Assembly (NCBI GenBank): GCA_025060055.1
Contig: JANXCK010000207.1
Coordinates: forward strand, 1-7,009
Direction of reading: 5' to 3'
Length of the DNA: 7,009 nucleotides
Source: Fimbriimonadales bacterium
GTDB taxonomy: Bacteria > Armatimonadota > Fimbriimonadia > Fimbriimonadales > GBS-DC
The translations under genes were made by a program, and so were the position numbers. Every line of letters begins with the position of its first letter. Positions within the stretch are counted from its first letter, which is position 1. Below, one piece after another: positions 1-6,935 of the stretch. The notes beneath the pieces are model-generated. The model was not told the DNA's origin, searched no databases, and saw only the letters and a program-made list of their open reading frames with translations.

Positions 1-1
1 G

Positions 2-346
2 GAGGGCTACGCGCCAAGCGAGCTGGAGACCGTGCCGCAGGTCACGGCGGAGGAAGCGCACCGGCTGTGGCAGTCGGGCGAGGCGGTGATTGTGGATGTG
101 CGCGGGCTATCGGAGTACAACGAGGGGCATATCCCCAACGCGATTCACATCCACGCAGGGCGCGTACTGCAGCGGCTGCACGAAATTCCGACCGATCGCC
201 CCGTAATTGTGCAGTGCTTAGGGGGCGACCGCTCCAGCACCGCCATCAGCGCGTTGATGGCAAAGGGCTTTCGCAACTTGTACAACCTGACGGGCGGCAT
301 CTTGGCTTGGCAGGAACACAACTTCCCCCTTGAACCACGCACCTGA
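2..346 (+). CDS. Rhodanese-domain protein, C-terminal part (5' end outside the window)
   Basis: This is a single rhodanese (sulfurtransferase-fold) domain of about 100 residues. The family moves sulfane sulfur through a persulfide on an active-site cysteine. Counting from the GTG at 32, the domain shows the DVR motif (residues 22-24), the EGHIPNA signature (31-37) and the active-site loop CLGGDRS with the catalytic Cys at 62; near the end it has the usual GGILAW before the last helix. The frame stays open to base 2, and the residues before the GTG (EGYAPSELETVP) look like an inter-domain linker. The gene is therefore probably longer, for example a tandem rhodanese or a metallo-beta-lactamase-fold/rhodanese fusion; that is inference. 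The GTG at 32 has only a GGAG three bases upstream, too close for a good ribosome site. A strong terminator follows the stop codon. The rhodanese assignment is firm; the full architecture and substrate are unknown. Confidence 0.85.
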   Translation, partial: EGYAPSELETVPQVTAEEAHRLWQSGEAVIVDVRGLSEYNEGHIPNAIHIHAGRVLQRLHEIPTDRPVIVQCLGGDRSSTAISALMAKGFRNLYNLTGGILAWQEHNFPLEPRT

Positions 347-368
347 ACGCGACCTTCCTTCCACCTCC

Positions 369-404
369 CCGTGGGGCGGGCAACCCCGCCCCCACGGTTT
401 TTTT
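369..404 (+). terminator. Intrinsic terminator of the rhodanese gene
   Basis: A GC-rich stem pairs CCGTGGGGCGGG (369-380) with CCCGCCCCCACGG (385-397), with one bulged base and a four-base loop. Seven T residues follow at once (398-404). It starts 23 bases after the rhodanese stop codon. No A-run precedes the stem, so it should work only on plus-strand transcripts. Confidence 0.85.
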
Positions 405-406
405 CG

Positions 407-443
407 TTGCAGGTAGGGAGCGAGTTTCCAACCCGCTCTGCAG
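407..443. repeat. Small intergenic palindrome
   Basis: GAGCG (418-422) pairs with CGCTC (434-438), and GTT with AAC inside it, leaving a TCC loop and one internal mismatch. TGCAG (408-412) and CTGCA (438-442) can extend the stem on the outside. It has no T-run and no coding potential. It resembles the short dispersed palindromes elsewhere in the window, but no second copy of this one is present here. Confidence 0.4.
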
Positions 444-500
444 AAAAGGGAAGATCCAACCTTCGGCGGACTTGCTAATCGTGTTTTCAAGTGCCATGTA

Positions 501-588
501 GCTCAAGCGGTTCCTGTGCGGAAAAAGCCCGCCTACGCGGGCTATGAGCCGACGCTGGTCGGATTCGTCTGCATACGAACGGCTTGCC
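501..588. repeat. REPIN-like inverted repeat doublet, copy 1
   Basis: Two related 43-base units face each other: 501-543 on the plus strand and 546-588 on the minus strand, separated by two bases. Over a 39-base core the two arms agree at 26 positions. The right arm, read in reverse complement, agrees with the left unit of the element at 5192-5289 at 34 of 39 positions, so the two loci belong to one family. Each unit ends in its own small hairpin: AGCCCGCC with its partner at 526-543, and CCGAC/GTCGG at 549-561. It lies in the convergent spacer about 70 bases past the sdhA stop codon. The layout resembles REP doublets mobilised by RAYT transposases, but no transposase is present in the window. 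Confidence 0.7.
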
Positions 589-601
589 CTTATCCGCTGC
601 C

Positions 602-628
602 CCCCTCTCCCACGCGGTGGGAGAGGGG
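602..628. repeat. Perfect 12-bp hairpin downstream of sdhA
   Basis: CCCCTCTCCCAC (602-613) and GTGGGAGAGGGG (617-628) pair perfectly around a GCG loop, and GCTGGGGGTGAGGG follows. This wording is a widespread dispersed bacterial palindrome. It lies 28 bases past the sdhA stop codon and could stall or protect the 3' end of the sdhCA transcript. There is no T-run on either strand, so I do not call it an intrinsic terminator. Confidence 0.6.
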
Positions 629-656
629 CTGGGGGTGAGGGTCAGAAGAGGGGCTT

Positions 657-2525
657 TCAGCCTTTGACCCCCGCTGCAACCTTCGCCTCGGTTTTGGTTT
701 CGGTCTTGGGCGCGTCGTAGCGGCGCGGGCGCGGCTTGATTAAGCTCACATCCACAGGCTCGTAGTGGATGTCGGGTCCGTCGGGCGTCCAGCGCGCCAT
801 CGTGGTCTTGAGATAGTTCTCGTCGTCGCGCTGCGGGAACTCCGGCTTGTAGTGCGCCCCACGGCTCTCGTTGCGATCGAGCGCGCACGCCGTAATGCAG
901 ATGGCTAACTCCAGCTGGTGCTGCAGCGTGCGCACGAACGGGATGACCTGATTCGTCCAGCCCGCGTGGTCGGCGATGTTGACGCGCTGGACGCGCTCGC
1001 GCAGTTCTTTGAGGCGCTCGAGGGTCTGCGCCAAGCGCGCGTTCTCGCGCACGACCGTCACATTCTCGTCCATCAGCACGCGCATTTCGTCAGCAAGGCG
1101 GTAGGGGTTCTCGCTGCCGCTGCGCTTACTGATCTCCTCGAACTGCGTCTGATGTCTGCGCTGCTCCTGCTCGAACAGATTGCTCGGCAGGTCGAACGCG
1201 GAGCCTTCCACATTCTTGAGATACTCCAGGATCGCAGGCGCAGCCACCTCGCCGCCGAACAGACAACTCAGCAACGAGTTCGCGCCGAGCCGATTCGCGC
1301 CGTGATACTGGTAGTCCACCTCGCCCACGGCGTACAAGCCCGGGATGTTGGTCATCTGGTTGCGCGGGTGAACGGGTTCCATCAAGCCGTCACCGTTCAC
1401 AGCGTAATCCACCCACAATCCGCCCATCGAGTAGTGCTGTGCAGGGTAGATGCGCATGGGAACCTCGCGCGGGTCTTCGCCCACGAACTTGATGTAGACC
1501 TCCAGAATGCCCAGCAGTTTCTTCTCGATTTGCTGGCGCGGCAGGTGGGTGATGTCTAAGTAGACTTGGTTCTTGCCTTGAATGCCGCGGCGCTGGTTCA
1601 CGCACACATCGAAGATTTCGCGCGTAGCGATGTCGCGCGGCACGAGGTTGCCGTAGGCGGGGTACTTCTCCTCCAAGAAGTACCAGCGGTCGCTTTCGGG
1701 GATGTCGCGCGGGTGGCGCGTGTCGTAGGGGTCTTTCGGAACCCATACGCGCCCGCCCTCGCCGCGCACCGCCTCCGAAATCAGGCGGCACTTGTCCTCG
1801 CCCGGAATGGCAGTGGGGTGAATCTGGATGAACTCGCCGTTGGCGTAGTATGCACCTTGCTGGTAGCAGATGCTTGCCGCCGACCCTGTGCAGATAATCG
1901 AGTTCGTGGTGTTCTTGAAAATCATGCCGGGACCGCCCGTGGCAATCACGACGGCTTCCTCGCGGAAAGCGCGGATTTCCATCGAGCGCAAATCCTGCGC
2001 CACGAGACCACGACACACGCCGTCCTCATCCAGAATCAGCCCCAGAAACTCCCAGCCTTCGTATTTGGTCACGCGCCCTTCCACTTCCCAGCGGCGCACC
2101 TGCTCGTCGAGGGCGTACAGCAATTGCTGCCCTGTGGTGGAGCCAGAGAACGCGGTGCGGTGGTGGCGCGTGCCGCCGAAGCGACGGAAGTCGATTAGCC
2201 CTTCAGGCGTGCGGTTGAACGGCACGCCCATGCGATCTAACAGATAGATAATCGCGGGCGCGCGCTCGCACATGCGCAGCACAGGGGGCTGATTTGCCAA
2301 AAAGTCGCCCCCGTAGATGGTGTCGTCGAAGTGGATCCACGGCGAGTCGCCCTCGCCTTTGGTGTTCACTGCGCCGTTGATCCCGCCCTGCGCGCACACC
2401 GAGTGCGACCGCTTCACGGGCACAAGCGAAAACAAATCCACATGCACGCCCGCTTCCGCGAGCTTCATCACGGTCATCAGACCGCCCAATCCGCCTCCGA
2501 CGACGGCAACTTGCTTCTTTGCCAT
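657..2525 (-). CDS. sdhA: Succinate dehydrogenase/fumarate reductase flavoprotein subunit, type B
   Basis: SdhA oxidises succinate to fumarate at a covalently bound FAD and passes electrons to the iron-sulfur subunit on the cytoplasmic face of the membrane. At 622 residues it has the usual length. Visible features are the FAD dinucleotide-binding glycines VVGGGLGG (8-15), the HSVCAQGGIN motif with the FAD-linking histidine at 41, IHPTA (235-239), SEAVRGEGG with the catalytic arginine at 254, QHYSMGG with His364, GLYAVGEV (396-403), HGANRLGANS (408-417) and RGAHYK (555-560). The C-terminal tail after about residue 600 is rich in Lys, Thr and Glu. The ATG has an ideal site: AAGGAGG eight bases upstream, overlapping the sdhC stop codon, with a 13-base gap between the genes, so the pair is co-transcribed and probably translationally coupled. 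The closest match is to Bacillus-type SdhA; fumarate reductase activity cannot be excluded. No sdhB follows. Confidence 0.97.
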   Translation of the reverse strand: MAKKQVAVVGGGLGGLMTVMKLAEAGVHVDLFSLVPVKRSHSVCAQGGINGAVNTKGEGDSPWIHFDDTIYGGDFLANQPPVLRMCERAPAIIYLLDRMGVPFNRTPEGLIDFRRFGGTRHHRTAFSGSTTGQQLLYALDEQVRRWEVEGRVTKYEGWEFLGLILDEDGVCRGLVAQDLRSMEIRAFREEAVVIATGGPGMIFKNTTNSIICTGSAASICYQQGAYYANGEFIQIHPTAIPGEDKCRLISEAVRGEGGRVWVPKDPYDTRHPRDIPESDRWYFLEEKYPAYGNLVPRDIATREIFDVCVNQRRGIQGKNQVYLDITHLPRQQIEKKLLGILEVYIKFVGEDPREVPMRIYPAQHYSMGGLWVDYAVNGDGLMEPVHPRNQMTNIPGLYAVGEVDYQYHGANRLGANSLLSCLFGGEVAAPAILEYLKNVEGSAFDLPSNLFEQEQRRHQTQFEEISKRSGSENPYRLADEMRVLMDENVTVVRENARLAQTLERLKELRERVQRVNIADHAGWTNQVIPFVRTLQHQLELAICITACALDRNESRGAHYKPEFPQRDDENYLKTTMARWTPDGPDIHYEPVDVSLIKPRPRRYDAPKTETKTEAKVAAGVKG

Positions 2526-2538
2526 ACCAATTGCCTCC

Positions 2539-3234
2539 TTAGTGCGTGGGGATGGGGTTCGGCGGCGCCTCGTGCATGAAGAAGCCTGCCAGCGCCGTAA
2601 TCCCTACTGCGGTCAGTAAAACAAAGCCAATCATGCAGAACTTGTATAGCTGGCGCTGGGCGCGATCGCTGATCGTGATACCCCAGCGAATCGCGAAATT
2701 CCAGATGCCGTTGAACAGGTGATACGAACTCGCCGTCACGCCAATCACATACAGCGCGACCACCCACGGCTCCGAGAAGTGCGCCTGCATCCCGCTGTAC
2801 GAGATGTCTTTGCCGTACAGCTTGTGGCTAATCGTGGTGGAGTAGACATGGAACAGCAGGAAGAAGAAAATCACCACGCCCGTGATGCGCTGCATCGTGT
2901 AGGCGAAGTTCTCGCGGAACCGATACCTGAAGATGTTCGCCTTGCCGTGATAGGTAATCACGAAACCGTACAGCGAGTGAAACAGCAAGGGCAGAATCAC
3001 CAGGAACAGCTCCATCGCCCACAGCACCGGTTTCGGAAGGATGACATTGAAGAAATAGACCACCGCGTTGAAGTACTTGGGGTCTATCGCTGCCATCGAG
3101 TTCAGAAACAGGTGCTGTATGAGATAGTAGCCGACGGGGAAGATTCCCGTGAGGGAGTGCAGCTTGTGCAGGAAGTAGTTATCTCCCTTGAGTCTCTCTC
3201 GCCAGCCAAGTCGGGGTGCGGTTTGAACGCTCAT
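2539..3234 (-). CDS. sdhC: Succinate dehydrogenase cytochrome b558 membrane subunit, type B
   Basis: SdhC is the single membrane anchor of type B succinate:quinone oxidoreductases; it has five transmembrane helices, carries two b hemes and passes electrons to quinone. The 231-residue protein lines up well with the remembered Bacillus subtilis SdhC (about 202 residues): KLHSLTG near 24-30, PVGYYLIQH (33-41), LPLLFHSLYG (81-90), QRITG (115-119) and HLFNGIW (172-178). All five histidines that correspond to the B. subtilis heme ligands are present (26, 41, 86, 129, 172), so a di-heme cytochrome is expected. Extra length lies at the N-terminus (about 13 residues) and in a proline-rich C-terminal tail. 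The ATG at 3234 has GGAGG ten bases upstream. A TATAAT lies 21 bases before the start codon, between this gene and obg. sdhA follows in the same operon. Confidence 0.96.
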   Translation of the reverse strand: MSVQTAPRLGWRERLKGDNYFLHKLHSLTGIFPVGYYLIQHLFLNSMAAIDPKYFNAVVYFFNVILPKPVLWAMELFLVILPLLFHSLYGFVITYHGKANIFRYRFRENFAYTMQRITGVVIFFFLLFHVYSTTISHKLYGKDISYSGMQAHFSEPWVVALYVIGVTASSYHLFNGIWNFAIRWGITISDRAQRQLYKFCMIGFVLLTAVGITALAGFFMHEAPPNPIPTH

Positions 3235-3255
3235 AGGTTATGCGCCTCCGAGCAG

Positions 3256-3261
3256 ATTATA
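3256..3261 (-). promoter_or_regulatory. Candidate -10 box for sdhCA
   Basis: On the minus strand a perfect TATAAT sits in the 55-base gap between obg and sdhC, within GGTATAATC, the same nine bases as at the obg start. The mRNA would begin near the GGAGG of sdhC and have a leader of roughly 15 bases. The hexamer 17 bases upstream is a poor -35 (TCAGCG). No terminator separates obg from sdhC, so readthrough from obg is also likely. Confidence 0.45.
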
Positions 3262-3289
3262 CCTGATGGGAGCGAGGTCGCTGAGGTAA

Positions 3290-4567
<1,278 letters not shown>

Positions 4568-4572
4568 ACCCG

Positions 4573-4578
4573 ATTATA
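4573..4578 (-). promoter_or_regulatory. Candidate -10 box giving a near-leaderless obg mRNA
   Basis: On the minus strand a perfect TATAAT, within GGTATAATCG, ends five bases before the obg GTG. With normal spacing transcription would start on or next to the GTG, so the mRNA would have essentially no leader, consistent with the lack of a Shine-Dalgarno sequence. The hexamer 17 bases upstream (TTTCCT) matches the -35 consensus at only three of six positions. Confidence 0.5.
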
Positions 4579-4723
4579 CCAAACGGGGCAAACGCAGGAA
4601 ACTTTGCTTGGAGAGGCGCGTCTAAGCAGGTGTGTGCAGGCAGCAGGGTTGTAAAATTTCTGTGGGGATGTGGAATACTCCTTGTGCGGGCGGCGAAATC
4701 TCATGGAACGAGGTGATATGACG

Positions 4724-4990
4724 ATGAGCCAACGGAACTGGCAGAACCGCAGCGGCAACAAGCCGGTACGCTTGACCAAGCGCGAGATCGAGGTGCTGAG
4801 CCTCATCGCGCAGGGACGCTCCTCCCAAGAAGTAGCCGACGCGCTCTTTGTGAGCAAGCGCACGGTGGACTTCCATCTGGCGAACATCTACGAGAAGCTG
4901 AATGTGAACAACCGTGTGAAGGCATTTCGGCGCGCGGCGCAGATGGGGCTAATCCCTGTGGAAGCCTTCTTCGGCGAGGTGGCAGACTGA
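4724..4990 (+). CDS. Stand-alone LuxR/GerE-type helix-turn-helix regulator
   Basis: This is an 88-residue DNA-binding protein made of little more than a LuxR C-terminal (GerE) domain. LTKREIEVLSLIAQG (17-31) opens the domain; SSQEVADALFVSKRTVDFH (33-51) contains the helix-turn-helix, with SKRTVDFH beginning the recognition helix; and IYEKLNVNNRVKAF (55-68) is the usual dimerisation helix. There is no receiver, PAS or ligand-binding domain; only about 16 polar residues precede the HTH. The frame is open from a GTG at 4670, but AGGTGA (4711-4716) lies seven bases before the ATG at 4724, which decides the start; the ATG at 4718 is too close to it. The gene diverges from obg and is followed by a hairpin. 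DNA binding is well supported; its targets are unknown. Shortness is characteristic of GerE-like single-domain regulators, so truncation of a longer response regulator is possible but not needed. Confidence 0.88.
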   Translation: MSQRNWQNRSGNKPVRLTKREIEVLSLIAQGRSSQEVADALFVSKRTVDFHLANIYEKLNVNNRVKAFRRAAQMGLIPVEAFFGEVAD

Positions 4991-5013
4991 GGAGGGGGAT
5001 ACCCTGTACAATG

Positions 5014-5042
5014 CGCGGGGCAGGCACAGTGCCTGTCCCGCG
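5014..5042 (+). terminator. Hairpin, probable terminator of the LuxR-type gene
   Basis: CGCGGGGCAGGCAC (5014-5027) pairs with GTGCCTGTCCCGCG (5029-5042) over almost its whole length, with one G-T pair. It begins 23 bases after the stop codon. Only a weak T-rich tract (TTGCTTTA) follows, so termination may be partial; the same wording could also be a dispersed palindrome. Confidence 0.5.
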
Positions 5043-5160
5043 TTGCTTTATGCACGCCCACCTCAGCACCTCTGCGCACCTCCCCCGAACATCGCCCTCC
5101 GCAGGAACTAAGAAGCGCAATGAAAAGCGACAGATAGGGGAAATTATTTTTCTCGTACAC
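5043..5160. other. Gene-free spacer between the hairpin and the repeat element
   Basis: No frame here looks like a real gene and I find no strong hairpin. The only notable composition is an AT-rich patch, GGGGAAATTATTTTTCTCG, around 5137-5155, just left of the repeat element. It could be promoter-like, but no matching -35 or downstream gene supports that. Confidence 0.5.
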
Positions 5161-5322
5161 TCAGAGATTGTTTAAGAAACGGCGCACACCCAACGGCTGA
5201 AGCCGTTCCTGTGCAGACGAAGCCGACCTCCGTCGGCTGTTCAGCCCGCGCAGGCAGGCTTGGTTTGCACAGCAACGGCTTTAGCCGTTCATTTCTTAAG
5301 CAGTCTCTCAAAGACTGTTTAA
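5161..5322. mobile_element. MITE-like or REPIN-like non-autonomous element, copy 2 of the doublet family
   Basis: Two nested levels of inverted repeat are visible. Outer arms: 5161-5179 (TCAGAGATTGTTTAAGAAA) and 5292-5310, which agree at 16 of 19 positions in reverse complement. Inner arms: 48-base units at 5192-5239 (plus) and 5242-5289 (minus), which agree at 39 of 48. Each inner unit starts with its own palindrome (AACGGCT...AGCCGTT) and ends in another (AGCCGACC...GTCGGCT or its partner). A third partial copy of the outer motif, AGACTGTTTAA (5312-5322), makes a further palindrome with 5296-5306. I see no flanking target-site duplication and no coding capacity. The inner unit matches the doublet at 501-588. 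Mobility is inferred from structure and recurrence only. Confidence 0.6.
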
Positions 5323-5338
5323 TACCTATCGGAGTTCA

Positions 5339-5445
5339 ACGGGCTGGAAGCCCGTGCCACGCTTGCAACGGTATGACGGCATCCTGCCGTCGCCGACGGC
5401 AGGAAAATCGTCGCCCCAAGCAGGTGCGACGGCATTCGTGCCGTC
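5339..5445. repeat. Cluster of short palindromes built on GACGGCA/TGCCGTC
   Basis: Four overlapping or adjacent hairpins are present: ACGGGCT-GGA-AGCCCGT (5339-5355); GACGGCA-TCC-TGCCGTC (5375-5391); CCTGCCGTC-GCC-GACGGCAGG (5383-5403), which reuses the right arm of the one before and so excludes it; and GACGGCA-TTCG-TGCCGTC (5428-5445). No protein frame is believable. The texture resembles dispersed intergenic repeats that often yield false short protein calls. Confidence 0.65.
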
Positions 5446-5647
5446 AGTACGCAATGACGGGGACGCCATCGTACCACGCAGTCGTTGATGCGACACAGCA
5501 GGACTTCTTGAACTCTTGGGCAGGATTCGAAAGCCCTGAGGGTAAACTACGCACAGCACCGTGGCTTGGGCGTTTTCGTCTAAGCGCATGCATAGGCGGC
5601 GATGTCTGTCTCGTGGTGCATAGGGGACGGGAAGACAACGCCACGCG
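5446..5647. other. Gene-free leader region upstream of the DUF418 gene
   Basis: I see no reliable gene, RNA or strong hairpin here. One weak promoter-like pairing is TTGGGC near 5564 with TGCATA about 17 bases later, but the match to consensus is poor. The DUF418 gene must be transcribed from somewhere in this stretch or from further left. Confidence 0.4.
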
Positions 5648-5659
5648 AAGGGGGATAAG

Positions 5660-6907
5660 ATGGCATACAGTTACGAGTACGACGCCCGCCCAGTGGGTGA
5701 GGGCGAGCGCATTGAGGTGCTGGACGCGCTGCGCGGAATCGCGCTGCTGGGAATCTTGATGGTGAACATGGCGGCGTTCAAGGGGCTAAGCACGCTGGAG
5801 CAGTTTCCGCGTGTGGAAAGCCTTGCGCAACCTGTGAACCAATACGCTTACTGGTTCATTCAAGCCTTCTTTCAGACCAAGTTCTACCCGATCTTTGCGT
5901 TCCTATTCGGGCTGGGGTTCGCGTTGCAAATCGGACGGCTGCGGGCACGCGGCACCCCAGCCACTAAGATTATGCTACGACGCCTGCTGGTGCTGCTACT
6001 GATAGGCGCACTGCATGGGCTGTTCCTCTGGACGGGCGATGTGCTTCTGCTGTATGCGCTGTGCGGGATGCTGTTGCTGTTACTTGACCGTCTGAGCGCA
6101 TCAGTTGTGCTGTATCTGGTGCTGGGGCTGTGGGGCGCGCACGCATTTTGCTGTCTAGGCTTTGCAGGGATGAGCTTCTGGTGGGCAAGTCAGGGCGCTG
6201 ACGGCGGATTTGACCCCTTCACAGTGTATGTAGAACAGGGACGACAGGCATATGCGCAATCCAGCTACTGGGTCGCTCAGCAGTTCCGTTTCAGAGAGTG
6301 GGCGTTGATGTTTATCAACGCGGTCTTTTTTGTGCCAAACGCGCTGATGATGTTCCTCGTCGGGCTGTATTTCGGCAAGCGAGGCATTTTCGAGCGACTG
6401 AGTGAGCATCGTGGGTTGCTCGCGCTGCTGGCAATCGTTGGACTGCCGTTGGGGATGGCGCTGAACATTTGGTATGCGACAGGGCTAAGCAATTCCCTCC
6501 GCGCGGGCGATGAGCTACTCGCGTATGCGTGGTACACGCTCAGCATTGTTTTCGGTCCTATTCTGGCGATAGGGTACATCGGGGCGTTTGGATGGCTGTG
6601 GGCGACAGTGGGGGCACTTCGGAGCGTGCTTGCGCCAGTCGCCGCCGCAGGGCGCATGGCGCTCACAAACTACCTTACGCAATCGGTAGTCTGCACGCTG
6701 CTGTTCTACGGCTACGGACTGGGATTGCATGACAGGGTGAGCATCGTGCAGGGCGTTGTGCTGACCGTGCTGATTTGGGGAGTGCAAGTGGTGCTAAGCA
6801 CGCTTTGGCTCAGGCAGTTCCAGTACGGTCCGATGGAGTGGCTTTGGCGCAGCTTGACCTACGGTAGGCGGATGGCGTTGCGCCGCGCCCGCGAGACAGT
6901 GAGCTGA
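5660..6907 (+). CDS. DUF418/YeiB-like polytopic membrane protein
   Basis: This is a 415-residue integral membrane protein with about ten hydrophobic segments, roughly at 22-40, 64-91, 106-125, 127-143, 148-172, 214-239, 252-273, 291-316, 334-355 and 361-384. The N-terminal RIEVLDALRGIALLGIL (17-33) is typical of the YeiB and acyltransferase-like families. The segment GALHGLFLWTGDVLLLYALCG (116-136) carries a conserved-looking His119 and Asp127. The C-terminal DUF418 region shows GRMALTNYLTQS (331-342) and QFQYGPMEWLWRSLTYG near 386-402. The biochemical role of the family is unknown; transport or acyl transfer across the membrane has been suggested, and nothing here decides it. The ATG at 5660 has AAGGGGG five bases upstream, so the start is well supported. 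The last residues are basic (RRMALRRAR) and cytoplasmic by the positive-inside rule. No functional link to its neighbours is visible. Confidence 0.9.
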   Translation: MAYSYEYDARPVGEGERIEVLDALRGIALLGILMVNMAAFKGLSTLEQFPRVESLAQPVNQYAYWFIQAFFQTKFYPIFAFLFGLGFALQIGRLRARGTPATKIMLRRLLVLLLIGALHGLFLWTGDVLLLYALCGMLLLLLDRLSASVVLYLVLGLWGAHAFCCLGFAGMSFWWASQGADGGFDPFTVYVEQGRQAYAQSSYWVAQQFRFREWALMFINAVFFVPNALMMFLVGLYFGKRGIFERLSEHRGLLALLAIVGLPLGMALNIWYATGLSNSLRAGDELLAYAWYTLSIVFGPILAIGYIGAFGWLWATVGALRSVLAPVAAAGRMALTNYLTQSVVCTLLFYGYGLGLHDRVSIVQGVVLTVLIWGVQVVLSTLWLRQFQYGPMEWLWRSLTYGRRMALRRARETVS

Positions 6908-6922
6908 ACGCGCTCCATCAGG

Positions 6923-6928
6923 TACACT
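6923..6928 (+). promoter_or_regulatory. Candidate -10 box of the dehydrogenase gene
   Basis: TACACT, within GGTACACTTG, ends seven bases before the ATG at 6936. Transcription would begin within a base or two of the start codon, as for obg. No usable ribosome-binding site precedes the ATG. The -35 region is weak (GTGAGC at 18-base spacing), and the box lies only 16 bases past the DUF418 stop codon, so co-transcription is an alternative. Confidence 0.3.
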
Positions 6929-6935
6929 TGCAGGC

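Noticed and set aside
602..628. Intrinsic terminator for sdhCA
   Set aside because: The stem is perfect but no T-run follows on either strand, and the wording is that of a common dispersed palindrome.
918..2198. Long plus-strand open frames opposite sdhA (918-1559 and 1566-2198)
   Set aside because: They lie fully antisense to a strongly supported SdhA with all its motifs; the frames are open because of GC-biased codon use, and their translations are low-complexity in His, Ala and Val with no family features.
4670..4723. Longer N-terminus of the LuxR-type protein from the GTG at 4670
   Set aside because: No ribosome-binding site fits the GTG, while AGGTGA is ideally placed for the ATG at 4724, and the extra 18 residues are not family-like.
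4888..5160. A minus-strand 90-codon frame with a lipoprotein-like start (LFIALLSSC)
   Set aside because: It is antisense to the LuxR-type HTH and reads through the hairpin at 5014-5042; after the first 20 residues the translation is not protein-like.
5375..5445. Possible CRISPR array from the repeated GACGGCA words
   Set aside because: The repeats are only seven bases, alternate in orientation and have irregular spacing; no regular repeat/spacer pattern and no cas gene.
5326..5589. A minus-strand 87-codon frame containing GTGFQPV-like residues
   Set aside because: That wording is the translation of the ACGGGCTGGAAGCCCGT palindrome and is typical of false calls in repeats.
5211..5759. A 182-codon plus-strand frame over the repeat region and into the DUF418 gene
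   Set aside because: It runs through both inverted-repeat clusters and overlaps the well-supported start of the DUF418 gene by 100 bases; its translation follows the repeats and has no domain.
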